From contig CATOTC010000001.1 in assembly GCA_951812975.1 (NCBI GenBank), positions 186,001-250,000 on the forward strand: DNA of 64,000 nt. The letters are read 5' to 3'. Source of the DNA: an uncultured Acidimicrobiales bacterium (GTDB lineage: Bacteria > Actinomycetota > Acidimicrobiia > Acidimicrobiales > Aldehydirespiratoraceae). The position numbers and the translations under genes are program-made. Of this stretch, positions 28,413 through 37,209 are shown piece by piece. The number at the start of each line of letters is the position of its first letter. Positions within the stretch are counted from its first letter, which is position 1. Under the pieces are notes generated by a model. It had not been told where the DNA came from, ran no database searches, and saw nothing but the letters and a program-made list of their open reading frames with translations.

Positions 28413-29707
28413 CGCTGCGCTTCGCCGTCGACTACCACGGCCTCTCCTTTGTAGATCGTGTGGCGCACTCTTCCTCGGAGTCCCATTCCGTCGTAGGGCG
28501 TGTTGGAACTGCGACTCGCCATCTCTGCTGCAGAGACCGTCCACGCGACGTTGGGATCGATCACCGCGAGGTTGGCCGGGCAGCCTTCGGAGATGAGGCC
28601 GCCATGGTCGGCAGTCAGTCCGGCAATTGCCGCCGGTCGCCACGACATAGCCGCGAGGAGAGACTCGATCGGCATGTCGAGATGCGTGTTGGCGACTGCA
28701 AAGGCAGTTTCGAGTCCGAGCATCCCCGGGGGCGCGTCAGCGAACGTCTGCTGTTTGGACTTGGGAGCGTGAGGCGCATGGTCAGTGGCTATGGCGTCGA
28801 TTGTGCCGTCAATTAGACCCTCTTTGACCGCGGCCACATCCGCTTCGGTACGCAACGGAGGGTGAACCTTGAAGACCGGATCGTAGCTCGCGCAACATGC
28901 GTCGGTTAAAGAGAAGTGGTGGGTTGCAGCTTCGGCCGTGACCGGGAGCCCCGCAGCCTTGGCAGCACGGATCATTGAGACCGACCCGGCAGTCGACATG
29001 TGCTGAAAATGTACACGGGCTCCGGTCAGACGGCACAGCGCGATGTCTCGCATCACCATCAGTTCCTCTGCTTCGGACGGCTGACCGGGAATACCGAGCC
29101 AACTGGACCATTCGCCCTCATGCATGAATCCGCCGCGGCTGAGCGACTCGACCTCGCAGTGCTGGGCCAGGACGATGGTCTCGTCACCGCAGAGGTGCTG
29201 CAGCGAACTCGCATATTCCAGCGCTGTGCGCATCAGCCTGTCGTCCTGCACTCCGCTGCCGTCATCGGTGAAGATCCGGACACCGGCACGGACAAGTTCC
29301 GCCATGGGTGAGAGCGCTTCGCCGCGGCGACCCACCGAGATCGCAGCCGAGGGAACCACATCGCAGACCGCCGTGGAACCGAGAGCCTGCACCTCGCTGA
29401 CCACCGAGACGCAGTCCATCGCCGGATCGGTGTTGGGCATGGCCACCACCGCAGTGAACCCTCCGAGCGCCGCGGCCCGCGCACCGGTCTCGATGGTCTC
29501 GGCTTCCTCGTTTCCCGGCTGGCGGAGATGAACATGCAGATCGACGAGTCCCGGCGAGACGATGCAGTCACCGGCATCGAGGGAACTGTCGGCGGTGAGT
29601 CCCGAACCGACCGCAAGGATCCTGCCTTCGTCTCCGACCACCACATCGGCGCGTCGGGAACCTTGCGCATCGATCACTGTCGCGCCTCGGATCGCCAGAG
29701 TCCTCAT
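28409..29707 (-). CDS. pyrC: Dihydroorotase, class I
   Basis: 432 residues. It closes carbamoyl-aspartate to dihydroorotate. Zinc ligands and catalytic residues are visible as LVDLHVHLRQPG (HxH, about residues 56-67), FTDDGSGVQDDRL, VTAEAATHHF and the catalytic aspartate in IATDHAPHA. Length and motifs fit the long class I form found with pyrB in Gram-positive bacteria. ATG 29707 overlaps the pyrB stop (ATGA). Confidence 0.97.
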   Translation of the reverse strand: MRTLAIRGATVIDAQGSRRADVVVGDEGRILAVGSGLTADSSLDAGDCIVSPGLVDLHVHLRQPGNEEAETIETGARAAALGGFTAVVAMPNTDPAMDCVSVVSEVQALGSTAVCDVVPSAAISVGRRGEALSPMAELVRAGVRIFTDDGSGVQDDRLMRTALEYASSLQHLCGDETIVLAQHCEVESLSRGGFMHEGEWSSWLGIPGQPSEAEELMVMRDIALCRLTGARVHFQHMSTAGSVSMIRAAKAAGLPVTAEAATHHFSLTDACCASYDPVFKVHPPLRTEADVAAVKEGLIDGTIDAIATDHAPHAPKSKQQTFADAPPGMLGLETAFAVANTHLDMPIESLLAAMSWRPAAIAGLTADHGGLISEGCPANLAVIDPNVAWTVSAAEMASRSSNTPYDGMGLRGRVRHTIYKGEAVVVDGEAQR

Positions 29708-30654
29708 GCCACCGCGCTCTGCTCTTCGACGAGGTCGAGACGCGAACCGATCAACACGAACAGCACTGCCATCCGCACAGCGACACCGTTTGAGACCTGC
29801 TCGGTGATAACAGCGTTGGGGCGGTCAGCGACCACGCCTGCGATCTCGACGTCCCGGTTCATCGGGCCGGGATGCATGATCAACGCGTCGTCTCTCAACC
29901 GATCAGCACGCGCCGTGGTCAGCCCGAACTCGTGGTGGAACTCTCTGAGGGTGGGAACCGCGGCATCATTCTGGCGTTCGAGCTGCATCCTCAACAGGTA
30001 ACAGACGTCGATCGACTCGATCACCTCGTCGAGGTTGTGAGTGACCTTCACCGGCCAGCCTTCAAGACTGGCCGGCAGCAGCGTGCGTGGGGCGACGAAG
30101 ATCACTTCTGCGCCCATCTTGGAGAATCCGATGGCGTTGGAACGCGCGACCCGCGAATTCTTGATGTCGCCCACAATGGCGATGCGCCTGCCGTCCAGAT
30201 CACCGAGATGTTGGCGCGCGGTGAACAGGTCCGCCAGGGACTGGGTCGGATGCTGGTTGCGTCCGTCGCCGCCGTTCACTATCGAAGCATCGGTCCATTC
30301 GCGCACCCGCCAAGGCGCGCCGGCGCCGAAATGCCTCAGGACTATGCAGTGGATGCCCATCGCAGAGATCGTCTCGATGGTGTCGCGCAGGGACTCACCC
30401 TTGTTGACCGAGGAGCGCCCCACATCGAAACCCAGGGTGTCCGCGGAGAGCCGGCCGGCGGCGGTGGCGAAGCTGACTCTGGTGCGGGTGGAGTCCTCGA
30501 AGAACACCAGGGCGACGGTCTTGCCGCGCAGCGCCGGGATCCGCGGGATTTTCCGCTCGCTCACCTCGACGTACCGCTCCGTGAGGTCCAACAGGTATTC
30601 GATGTCGTCGCGGTCGAGATCATCCATCGACAGCAGATGCCGCAGAGCTTTCAC
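29704..30654 (-). CDS. pyrB: Aspartate carbamoyltransferase catalytic subunit
   Basis: 316 residues. It joins carbamoyl phosphate and aspartate. The carbamoyl-phosphate loop [21 protein letters not shown] and the aspartate-binding [10 protein letters not shown] are all present. No pyrI regulatory gene is present, as usual where PyrR controls the operon. GTG 30654 overlaps the pyrR stop (GTGA). Confidence 0.97.
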   Translation of the reverse strand: MKALRHLLSMDDLDRDDIEYLLDLTERYVEVSERKIPRIPALRGKTVALVFFEDSTRTRVSFATAAGRLSADTLGFDVGRSSVNKGESLRDTIETISAMGIHCIVLRHFGAGAPWRVREWTDASIVNGGDGRNQHPTQSLADLFTARQHLGDLDGRRIAIVGDIKNSRVARSNAIGFSKMGAEVIFVAPRTLLPASLEGWPVKVTHNLDEVIESIDVCYLLRMQLERQNDAAVPTLREFHHEFGLTTARADRLRDDALIMHPGPMNRDVEIAGVVADRPNAVITEQVSNGVAVRMAVLFVLIGSRLDLVEEQSAVA

Positions 30655-31217
30655 GAGATCTCCCCCAGGTCGACTCCGTCGTTGTTGACATCGACCATTT
30701 CGGCTCGGCGTGTCGGCAGGTTCTTACCTACGAAGTCGGGTCGGATCGGGAGTTCGCGGTGGCCGCGGTCAACCATCACCGCAAGCTGGATCGCCTTGGG
30801 CCGTCCATAGCTGTGAATCGCGTCGAGGGCCGCTCGTACGGTCCGACCCGTGTAGAGGACATCGTCGACCAACACGATTATCTTGCCGGTCGGGTCGACC
30901 GGGATTGTGGTGGCCGCTTCGGAGGTGATCGGGCGAAGATCAAAATCGTCGCGGTGCATGGTCGCATCGAGGCTGCCCAGAGGAACCTCGGTGCCTTCAA
31001 TCTCGTTGATATCGTCGACGAGGCGTTCGGCAAGGCCCACCCCGCCTGTCTGCAGGCCGACTATCACGACGTCTACACAGCCGAAGTTGCGCTCGAGGAT
31101 CTCATGAGCCATGCGACGAATCGCTCGGGTGACATCAGACGCCGACATGACCTGCGTCCTGGCTTGGAATGTCCCGCTCGAGTGCGGCCCAGCCATTCGC
31201 CGTTCTCGCTCTGCCAC
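30651..31217 (-). CDS. pyrR: PyrR, pyrimidine operon RNA-binding regulator
   Basis: 188 residues, a uracil phosphoribosyltransferase-fold protein. The PRPP loop [19 protein letters not shown] is intact, so enzyme activity is likely retained. In mycobacteria PyrR with bound UMP represses translation by binding a hairpin near its own ribosome-binding site. Here a hairpin matching the PyrR consensus lies directly upstream. GTG 31217 has GGGAGAAG four bases before it and is preferred over ATG 31196. First gene of the pyr operon. Confidence 0.95.
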   Translation of the reverse strand: MAERERRMAGPHSSGTFQARTQVMSASDVTRAIRRMAHEILERNFGCVDVVIVGLQTGGVGLAERLVDDINEIEGTEVPLGSLDATMHRDDFDLRPITSEAATTIPVDPTGKIIVLVDDVLYTGRTVRAALDAIHSYGRPKAIQLAVMVDRGHRELPIRPDFVGKNLPTRRAEMVDVNNDGVDLGEIS

Positions 31218-31235
31218 TGACTTCTCCCGTCCATT

Positions 31236-31253
31236 CGAGCCTCACGGGACTCG
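31236..31253 (-). promoter_or_regulatory. PyrR-binding RNA hairpin upstream of pyrR
   Basis: On the minus strand 31238-31251 reads AGTCCCGTGAGGCT, an exact fit to the PyrR-site consensus ARUCCNGNGAGGYU. Flanking bases extend it to a hairpin: CGAG pairs with CUCG, one U is bulged, CC pairs with GG, and the loop is CGUGA. It ends seven bases before the GGGAGAAG of pyrR, so bound PyrR would block the ribosome. An alternative six-base pairing (TCCCGT with ACGGGA, which includes part of the ribosome-binding site) competes with it. No terminator is visible, which favours translational control. Confidence 0.8.
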
Positions 31254-31318
31254 TTTCATGGTCGAGGCCCGACGGTATCACGCGCGTTCGCCTGTGCCAC
31301 GGGACCCGCCTGTGGATT

Positions 31319-31864
31319 TCAGGACGCTCGGCCTTTGGGGTCGCCGGCGCGACGGACGAAAGCCGCAGGGGTTGAATCTCCGGCCGGCCGCAGAAGATCG
31401 AAACCGCATCGTTGTGCCAACGCCAGGGACTTGACGTTGGTCTCCTTTATCTCAGCGATCACCGCTGTGAGCGGGCCGGCCAACGCCCACTCGGCCAGCA
31501 TGTTCACCGCGCGGGTGGCGATACCGTCGCCCCGGGCTGATTCGGCCAGCCACCAACTGATCAATGCTGCTCTTCTTGACTTGTCGAACCGGTACAGACT
31601 GACCTCACCGAGCAGCGAATCGTCGTCGCAGTCAGCAACGACGAGGTCCAGGGCCACACCCGCACGGCGTCGAACATCGGTTCTCGAGATCCATTTGCGG
31701 GCATCTCCCAGCGACCGCTTCTCAGGCACGACGGAGTCGCTCAAGATCTGGGGATCCTTCCATGCCTCGGCCAGGTCCGGCGCGTCCTCGATTCGCCACT
31801 GACGAAGGCGGAACGTCTCGCAGCTAAGTTCCGGTACTTCAAGCACGATCGCCCGCTCGTCCAC
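31319..31864 (-). CDS. RimJ/RimL-like GNAT acetyltransferase
   Basis: 181 residues. A GNAT fold of the ribosomal-protein acetyltransferase subgroup: ETFRLRQWRIEDAPDLAEAW at the start, acetyl-CoA loop WWLAESARGDGIATRAV (about 103-119), and NVKSLALAQRCGFDLLRPAG near the end. The acceptor is unknown; related proteins acetylate N-termini or small molecules. It sits alone between nusB and pyrR, about 100 bases ahead of the pyrR start, in a place where most actinobacteria have nothing or unrelated genes. GTG 31864 has GAGG eight bases upstream. Confidence 0.8.
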   Translation of the reverse strand: MDERAIVLEVPELSCETFRLRQWRIEDAPDLAEAWKDPQILSDSVVPEKRSLGDARKWISRTDVRRRAGVALDLVVADCDDDSLLGEVSLYRFDKSRRAALISWWLAESARGDGIATRAVNMLAEWALAGPLTAVIAEIKETNVKSLALAQRCGFDLLRPAGDSTPAAFVRRAGDPKGRAS

Positions 31865-31894
31865 CGTCAGGGCCTCATCTCGGTGTCCTGCGGG

Positions 31895-32323
31895 TCACCC
31901 GGCGTCTTCGGGTTCACCTCGAGCCTCGGTGGCGACAGCGCGCAGCACACCGTTGAGGAAGCGGGGCGACTCCTCGCCGGAGTACTGCGAGGCGAGTTCC
32001 ACCGCCTCGCTGAGTACCACCCCGGTCGGCACATCTTTGCGTTCATTCAATTCCCAGGTTGCCATACGGGCGAGCACCCGATCGACCACAGCGAGCCGGT
32101 CGACGGTCCAACCCGTCAGATGAGCACCGATCCGCCGGTCCAGCTCCCCCGCCGTGCCGGTGACGCCCTCGATCAGTTCGAGCGCGTAGTCCTCCGGTGG
32201 CACAGGCTTGGCCGACAGGGCCGCCTGCAGCGACTCTCCGGTGACCTCCAGTTCATACAACAGGCCCAGTGCTTCTTCCCGGGCCTCCCGCCGACTGCCG
32301 ATGCCTGAAGGTGAATCGTTCAC
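31895..32323 (-). CDS. nusB: Transcription antitermination factor NusB
   Basis: 142 residues, an all-helical RNA-binding protein that pairs with S10 (NusE) on boxA in rRNA transcripts. Typical elements are SRREAREEALGLLYELEVTG, VDRVLARMATWELNERKDVPTGVVLSEAVELASQYSG (several separate helices) and FLNGVLRAVA. GTG 32323 overlaps the efp stop. It is the last gene of the aroK-to-nusB run. Confidence 0.95.
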   Translation of the reverse strand: MNDSPSGIGSRREAREEALGLLYELEVTGESLQAALSAKPVPPEDYALELIEGVTGTAGELDRRIGAHLTGWTVDRLAVVDRVLARMATWELNERKDVPTGVVLSEAVELASQYSGEESPRFLNGVLRAVATEARGEPEDAG

Positions 32324-32883
32324 GCGCGGCTGAGGTATTGACCTGATCGGGTGTCGATCTTGACACGCTCGCCGGTCTCGATGAACAGCGGAACCTGGAT
32401 CACAAGTCCGGTCTCCAGTGTGGCCGGCTTGGTGCCTCCCGATGAGCGGTCACCCTGCAACCCGGGCTCGGTCGCTGCCACCGTCAACTCGACCGCCGCG
32501 GGCATGTCCGTGCCGATGATCTCGGTTCCGAACATCAACAGGATCGCGGTGGAGCCGTCGACGATGTAATTGGCCGTGTCGCCGAGCGTTGCGGGGGCGA
32601 CGCTGATCTGCTCGAAGGACTCGTTGTCCATGAACACATAGTCGTCGTCGTCGCGGTACAGGAACTGCATCTCGCGTTTGTCGATATTGGCCCGTTCGAC
32701 CTTTTCGCCGGCGCGGAAAGTGCGTTCGACGACTCCCCCGGCACGGAGGTTGCGGAGGTTCGTACGAACGAAGGCATGGCCCTTGCCCGGTTTGACATGC
32801 TGAAACTCAACGACCTGAAAGAGCCCGTCGTCGAGGTTCAACGTCATGCCGTTCTTCAGGTCGTTAGTGGTGATTACTGGCAC
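32320..32883 (-). CDS. efp: Elongation factor P
   Basis: 187 residues, the tRNA-shaped factor that relieves ribosome stalling at proline runs. The N-terminal KOW-like domain carries Lys34 in KPGKGHAF, the residue that is modified in many bacteria. Two OB domains follow, ending with the signature about GLVIQVPLFIETGERVKIDT. GTG 32883 overlaps the 3' end of pepQ by ten bases. No recognised Lys34-modifying enzyme gene is in the window. Confidence 0.97.
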   Translation of the reverse strand: MPVITTNDLKNGMTLNLDDGLFQVVEFQHVKPGKGHAFVRTNLRNLRAGGVVERTFRAGEKVERANIDKREMQFLYRDDDDYVFMDNESFEQISVAPATLGDTANYIVDGSTAILLMFGTEIIGTDMPAAVELTVAATEPGLQGDRSSGGTKPATLETGLVIQVPLFIETGERVKIDTRSGQYLSRA

Positions 32884-34010
32884 ACGGACTCCTTGGGATA
32901 CTTGGTCAACGAGCGGCAGCCGCTGGGGGTGACGACCACCATGTCCTCTACTCGAACACCCCCGAAACCGGAGAGATAGATCCCCGGTTCGACGGTGATT
33001 ACTTGGCCGGGCGAAAGGATAGCGGTGTTGCCGCGGCGCACCGCCGGGAGCTCATGGATGTCGAGGCCGACGCCGTGGCCTGTGCCGTGGACGAAAGCGT
33101 CGCCGTAGCCTGCCTCCGCGATGAGGTCGCGGCAGACCCTGTCGATCTCTTGAGCCTCTATTCCCGGACGCACCGCGGCGACTCCCTGTGCCTGCGCCCT
33201 GGTCACGATGTCGTGGATCTCCGCGGTCTGATCGTCGGGCCGTCCCACAACGAAGGTCCGGGTCATGTCGCTGCGGTATCGGTCAACGACCGCTCCCGCG
33301 TCGACAACCACCAGGTCACCTTCGACGAAGCGTCTCGAACCCGCACGCGCATGAGGCAGCGCGGCATTGGGTCCCGACGCCACGATCGTGTCGTAGGCCG
33401 GACCATCGGCACCCGCCGCGCGCATCTGATCTTCGAGCATTCGGGCCAGTTCACGCTCGCTGACGCCGGGCACGAACCGGTCCTGACAGCCTCGAAGAGC
33501 CGCGTCCACAATGTCTGCTGCGGTCTCCATGCGTACCAGTTCCGCCTCGTCCTTGACGCTGCGCAGTCCCGCGATCAGACCTGTGGCGGAGATCAAGGTG
33601 GCGTCGAGCGCCTCGGCCAGACGACGCTGGTCCGCCCAGACGATCCGGTCAGCTTCGAGCGCGACCTCAGCCGCGCCCCCGAGACACCCGGCCACCGCAT
33701 CGAAGGTGGCCGAGTCGATGCGCACCTGAGCTTGCGATCCCGCCCCGTCTAGCTGGGCGGGGGCTTGGTCCCGGTACCTGCTGTCGGTGACCAGCACGCT
33801 GGTGTCTGTTGTGATCACCAGGGCACCGGCGGAACCAGTGAACCCGGTGCACCAACCGATGTTGGTCAAGTCGGTGACGACCAGCGCGTCGGCTCCTCGT
33901 GCCGCCAGGGCTTCTCTGGTGCGTTCGGTACGACCCTCCACGCTCAGCGGGGGCAGATCCGGGAGTTGCTTTCGCCGGGAGTAGCCGGAGCCGGGAGGTC
34001 TGGTCGACAT
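32874..34010 (-). CDS. pepQ: Xaa-Pro aminopeptidase/dipeptidase (M24B)
   Basis: 378 residues. A pita-bread metallopeptidase cleaving X-Pro bonds. Metal ligands appear in order: the two Asp of VVDAGAVVDRYRSDMTRTF, His of HGTGHGVGLDIHE, Glu of VEPGIY and Glu of RVEDMVVV. The N-terminal third is the creatinase-like domain. Position between aroQ and efp is classical for actinobacteria. PepP versus PepQ cannot be settled by sequence alone; the size fits the short form. Confidence 0.92.
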   Translation of the reverse strand: MSTRPPGSGYSRRKQLPDLPPLSVEGRTERTREALAARGADALVVTDLTNIGWCTGFTGSAGALVITTDTSVLVTDSRYRDQAPAQLDGAGSQAQVRIDSATFDAVAGCLGGAAEVALEADRIVWADQRRLAEALDATLISATGLIAGLRSVKDEAELVRMETAADIVDAALRGCQDRFVPGVSERELARMLEDQMRAAGADGPAYDTIVASGPNAALPHARAGSRRFVEGDLVVVDAGAVVDRYRSDMTRTFVVGRPDDQTAEIHDIVTRAQAQGVAAVRPGIEAQEIDRVCRDLIAEAGYGDAFVHGTGHGVGLDIHELPAVRRGNTAILSPGQVITVEPGIYLSGFGGVRVEDMVVVTPSGCRSLTKYPKESVCQ

Positions 34011-34038
34011 GACTAGGGTCTGGGCGGCAGTCTGCCGC

Positions 34039-34479
34039 TCATGATGCGAGCTGTGCTGCTACAGCTTCGATCGCAAGACGGTAACCGTCCGCCCCGAAGC
34101 CGACTATCGACCCTGTGGCCACCGGCGCGACGACCGAAGTATGCCGCCAGGCTTCACGAGCGTTGGGGTTCGACAGGTGGAGTTCGACGATAACACCTGA
34201 GAACGCGGCCAGAGCGTCGTGAATGGCCCACGACGAATGCGTGAATGCGCCCGGGTTGATCACGATCGCAGCCACCCGGTCCCGAGCGCCGTGGATCGCC
34301 TCTATCAGCTCCCCCTCGTGGTTCGACTGGAAGTGTTCGATCTCCAGACCGTGGTCAGCGGCCGTGGCGGTGGCCGTAGCGACATGGTCGTCGAGGGTCT
34401 CGGGGCCGTAGACGTCGGGCTCTCGTGTCCCCAGCAGATTCAGGTTGGGTCCCGACAAAAGCAGAACAACAGAACTCAT
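34039..34479 (-). CDS. aroQ: 3-Dehydroquinate dehydratase, type II
   Basis: 146 residues. Third step of the shikimate pathway, dodecameric type II enzyme. Visible are GPNLNLLGTREPDVYG with the active-site Arg and Tyr, QSNHEGELIEAIH, NPGAFTHSSWAIHDAL, and ELHLSNPNAREAWRHTSVVA. The ribosome-binding site GGAGAC lies inside a short tandem duplication just upstream. It follows aroB by 66 bases. Confidence 0.96.
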   Translation of the reverse strand: MSSVVLLLSGPNLNLLGTREPDVYGPETLDDHVATATATAADHGLEIEHFQSNHEGELIEAIHGARDRVAAIVINPGAFTHSSWAIHDALAAFSGVIVELHLSNPNAREAWRHTSVVAPVATGSIVGFGADGYRLAIEAVAAQLAS

Positions 34480-34483
34480 ACAA

Positions 34484-34517
34484 TGTCTCCAGTCATGGCG
34501 CGTCTCCAGTCATAGCG
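34484..34517. repeat. Two 17-base tandem repeats upstream of aroQ
   Basis: Two adjacent 17-base units differ at two positions. On the minus strand each contains ATGACTGGAGAC, so the aroQ Shine-Dalgarno sequence is present twice. Confidence 0.85.
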
Positions 34518-34545
34518 TCAGGCTCGTCGACAGAAGCGGACCCGG

Positions 34546-35568
34546 TCATCGCAGCGTACCCAGCGCGTCTCGCAGGATCGTCGTGTCGATCCCGGTGACG
34601 GGTTCGACACCGTCGGGTCCGTCGAGCACCAGCGTGACGCCTTGGACCGCTTTCTTGTCGCGATTGAACAACTCGAGAAGTTCCTCGGTGTCGAGTCCTC
34701 GTGGCAACCGGGAGGGCAGGTCATAGCCACTCAGCACCTGGTGGTGTTCGGCCACGCGCTCGTCGCTGATTCGTCCGAGGCGCCTGGCGACTTCAGCGGC
34801 GTAGGCGATCCCGACCGCTACCGCCTCACCGTGACGAAGGTCGTAAGCTCCCGCGGTCTCGATGGCATGGGCGAGCGTGTGGCCGTAGTTGAGAATCGCT
34901 CGTCGGCCTCCCTCCCGCTCGTCTGCAGCTACGACGTCCGCTTTGATCTGCACGCAGGCGGCCACGACTTCGGCATCGACTACAGCGCCGGTCGAACCCT
35001 CTGGAGTAGCCGGAACCGAGCCCAGAAAGTGGTATTTGGCGACTTCGCCAAGACCGCTGCGGTATTCGCGGATCGGCAGAGTTGTCAACATCTCGGTGTC
35101 GCAGATCACCGCTGTGGGTTGCCAGAAGGCGCCGACAAGGTTCTTGCCTTCCACCAAGTTGACCCCGGTCTTGCCTCCGATTGCCGCATCTACCTGCGCC
35201 AACAGTGTGGTTGCGACGTTGATGAAGCGGATCCCGCGGTGATAGACCGCTGCTGCGAAACCACCGACGTCGGTGACGACGCCGCCACCGACCGCCACCA
35301 CCACGTCGGCGCGGGTAAACCCGGCGGCCGTCATCTTCCGACAGATGTCCTCGATGACGCTCAGCGACTTCGCCGACTCCCCGTCTGGAACCTTGATGGT
35401 GAGAGCCCCGATACTGGGATCGACACTCCAGGGGATTGATTCCTGGGTAATAACCGCAACTCGTCTCGCTTCGGAGGGGATGAGCTCTCCCAGCATCTCC
35501 AGCGCTTTGGGGCCGACATGCACCGGGTAGGAGCGGTCACGCAGTCCAACGTTTATCACCGTCATCAC
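34546..35568 (-). CDS. aroB: 3-Dehydroquinate synthase
   Basis: 340 residues. It converts DAHP to 3-dehydroquinate using NAD and a divalent metal. The NAD-binding VVVAVGGGVVTDVGGFAAAVYHRG, the GGKTGVNLVEGKN phosphate region, and metal ligands in the LNYGHTLAHAIE and RHGEAVAVG segments are intact. ATG 35568 overlaps the aroK stop (ATGA). Confidence 0.97.
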   Translation of the reverse strand: MMTVINVGLRDRSYPVHVGPKALEMLGELIPSEARRVAVITQESIPWSVDPSIGALTIKVPDGESAKSLSVIEDICRKMTAAGFTRADVVVAVGGGVVTDVGGFAAAVYHRGIRFINVATTLLAQVDAAIGGKTGVNLVEGKNLVGAFWQPTAVICDTEMLTTLPIREYRSGLGEVAKYHFLGSVPATPEGSTGAVVDAEVVAACVQIKADVVAADEREGGRRAILNYGHTLAHAIETAGAYDLRHGEAVAVGIAYAAEVARRLGRISDERVAEHHQVLSGYDLPSRLPRGLDTEELLELFNRDKKAVQGVTLVLDGPDGVEPVTGIDTTILRDALGTLR

Positions 35569-36110
35569 GCCGGCCTCTCCGCAGGCTGCGGCGCTTCCGG
35601 CGCGCTCGCCGCCACGATGAGACCGACGCAGTCCTCGACGGTCGCCTCGGAGGTGTCGATTCGGAAGTCTGAGACCTCGTTGTACCAGTCGGCGCGCGCC
35701 GCGACGATGTTTCGCAGCGCGCCCTCAACATCGTCGCCGACCAACAACGGTCTAGTTGCGCCGCCGTCTACCCGACGGGTCAACACTTCCACCGACGCAT
35801 CGAGCCAGACGATCAGGGCACCGGATCCGCCCAACAGGTCCCGGTTGGACTCGACTGTGACCACGCCGCCTCCAGTGGAGACCACCGCGGGCGCCCCGGA
35901 CAGCGCGCTTGACAGGGCGTCGTGTTCGAGAGTCCGAAATCCAGACTCACCCTCGAGCGCGAAGATCTCCGGGATTGTGAGTCCGCGGGCGGCCACGATC
36001 ATCTCGTCGAGGTCGAGGTGATCCATGTGCGCTCGATCCGCCAGGGCGCGGCCGACTGTCGACTTCCCCGATCCCATGGGACCGATCAGAACGACCGAGG
36101 TCAGCGACAT
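35565..36110 (-). CDS. aroK: Shikimate kinase
   Basis: 181 residues. It phosphorylates shikimate. P-loop GPMGSGKST (about 10-18), substrate-binding DLDEMI and RTLEHD, and STGGGVV are present; the lid contains RPLL. A Pro/Ala tail extends the C-terminus. In most actinobacteria aroC lies directly upstream; here it is absent, and aroK instead has TAACCT six bases before ATG 36110 with no ribosome-binding site, so it probably starts its own transcript. Confidence 0.95.
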   Translation of the reverse strand: MSLTSVVLIGPMGSGKSTVGRALADRAHMDHLDLDEMIVAARGLTIPEIFALEGESGFRTLEHDALSSALSGAPAVVSTGGGVVTVESNRDLLGGSGALIVWLDASVEVLTRRVDGGATRPLLVGDDVEGALRNIVAARADWYNEVSDFRIDTSEATVEDCVGLIVAASAPEAPQPAERPA

Positions 36111-36116
36111 GGCGAA

Positions 36117-36122
36117 AGGTTA
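36117..36122 (-). promoter_or_regulatory. Candidate -10 element for aroK (leaderless)
   Basis: TAACCT on the minus strand, six bases before ATG 36110. Confidence 0.45.
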
Positions 36123-36234
36123 CCGGACCCGCTCGGTGACCCCGGGCCGTTTATGGCGCGCGTCCGTGTCGGGCCGCTCCGCTGCGTCCCGCAGTGTTGG
36201 AGACACAGGGCTCGTTGCTCGCCCCCTACAGGGT

Positions 36235-37074
36235 TCACGTTCCCGGGACGGATTCGACGAAGAGCACCGCGGTCATGGTTCCGCAGGCCAGGGCTGGACC
36301 GAAGGGGAAACTCGACGCCAGGAGCCTCGTGGGTCGGCCTCGGTCGGCCTGCGGATCGGCGAGCATATCCCGATTCAACCTTCGCCGCAGGACGCCGAGC
36401 GACAGACCTCCCAAGAGCCCGAGCATGCTTGCCAGGAGCTGGGCCCAGAAGACCATGCGGACCACCAGTAGCCAGTCCGCCTGCGTGATCCCCGCGGCCC
36501 AGCCCAAGTTGAGACCGAGCAGCAGAGAGAACTTGACGTCGCCGAATCCCAGACCCTTGGGCGAGATCAGATGCACCACCAGCAGGAGTCCGAAATAGAC
36601 GAGCATGCCCAAGATCCCGTACCCGACAGCACTCAGGTCGCCGACAGCAAGCGCTCCGGACAGCATCGCCGCGATAGACAGGCCCAACGACCAGAAGACG
36701 AGCCGGTCAGGAAGCCTGTAGCTGTGCAGATCAACCACCGAGAGCGCCAGCAGCGCACCAACTGACACAAGCGGTGCAAGCGACTGCCATCCCCAACCGA
36801 AACGCAGCACCACAGCAACCCACAACCCGGCACTTGCCGCCTCGACGCTGGGATGCATCAACGAGATCCTCTCCGCGCAGTAGCGGCATCGGCCGCTGAG
36901 CAACCACCACGACAACAACGGAATCGTCTCCTGGACCTCCAGGGAGGCCTCACACGATCCACACCGGGAACGAAACGACAACGGCTCACCGCGGACGGTC
37001 CGCTCAGCCACCATCGTCACCCCGCCGCCGACGATCAAGCCGCCGAACGCGGCGAGAATCACCGCCACAATCAT
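36235..37074 (-). CDS. Type IV prepilin peptidase / N-methyltransferase
   Basis: 279 residues, an integral membrane aspartic protease that trims and methylates prepilin-like proteins. Two CxxC pairs (Cys38/41 and Cys63/66) form the cytoplasmic zinc-binding domain. The catalytic aspartates are Asp115 in SVVDLHSYRLPD and Asp179 in GFGDVK. About seven further hydrophobic segments follow. ATG 37074 with GAGAGGCGG upstream is preferred over an in-frame start 60 bases earlier. No pilin gene is in the window. Confidence 0.9.
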   Translation of the reverse strand: MIVAVILAAFGGLIVGGGVTMVAERTVRGEPLSFRSRCGSCEASLEVQETIPLLSWWLLSGRCRYCAERISLMHPSVEAASAGLWVAVVLRFGWGWQSLAPLVSVGALLALSVVDLHSYRLPDRLVFWSLGLSIAAMLSGALAVGDLSAVGYGILGMLVYFGLLLVVHLISPKGLGFGDVKFSLLLGLNLGWAAGITQADWLLVVRMVFWAQLLASMLGLLGGLSLGVLRRRLNRDMLADPQADRGRPTRLLASSFPFGPALACGTMTAVLFVESVPGT

Positions 37075-37209
37075 GGTTCCGCCTCTCGTGTCTGTCGTCT
37101 GCGTCGCTTGCAACGCTCGCCGCGCGTCGACCAACCGAACCTAACCGGCCGGTGACCACACAACAAGAGACTCGCTCGCCTCGGCCCGCCGGCGTTCCAG
37201 CCGGGCGGT

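Noticed and set aside
36182..36194. CTGCG-TCC-CGCAG hairpin upstream of aroK as a terminator
   Set aside because: Three-base loop, five-base stem and no T tract; too weak to call.
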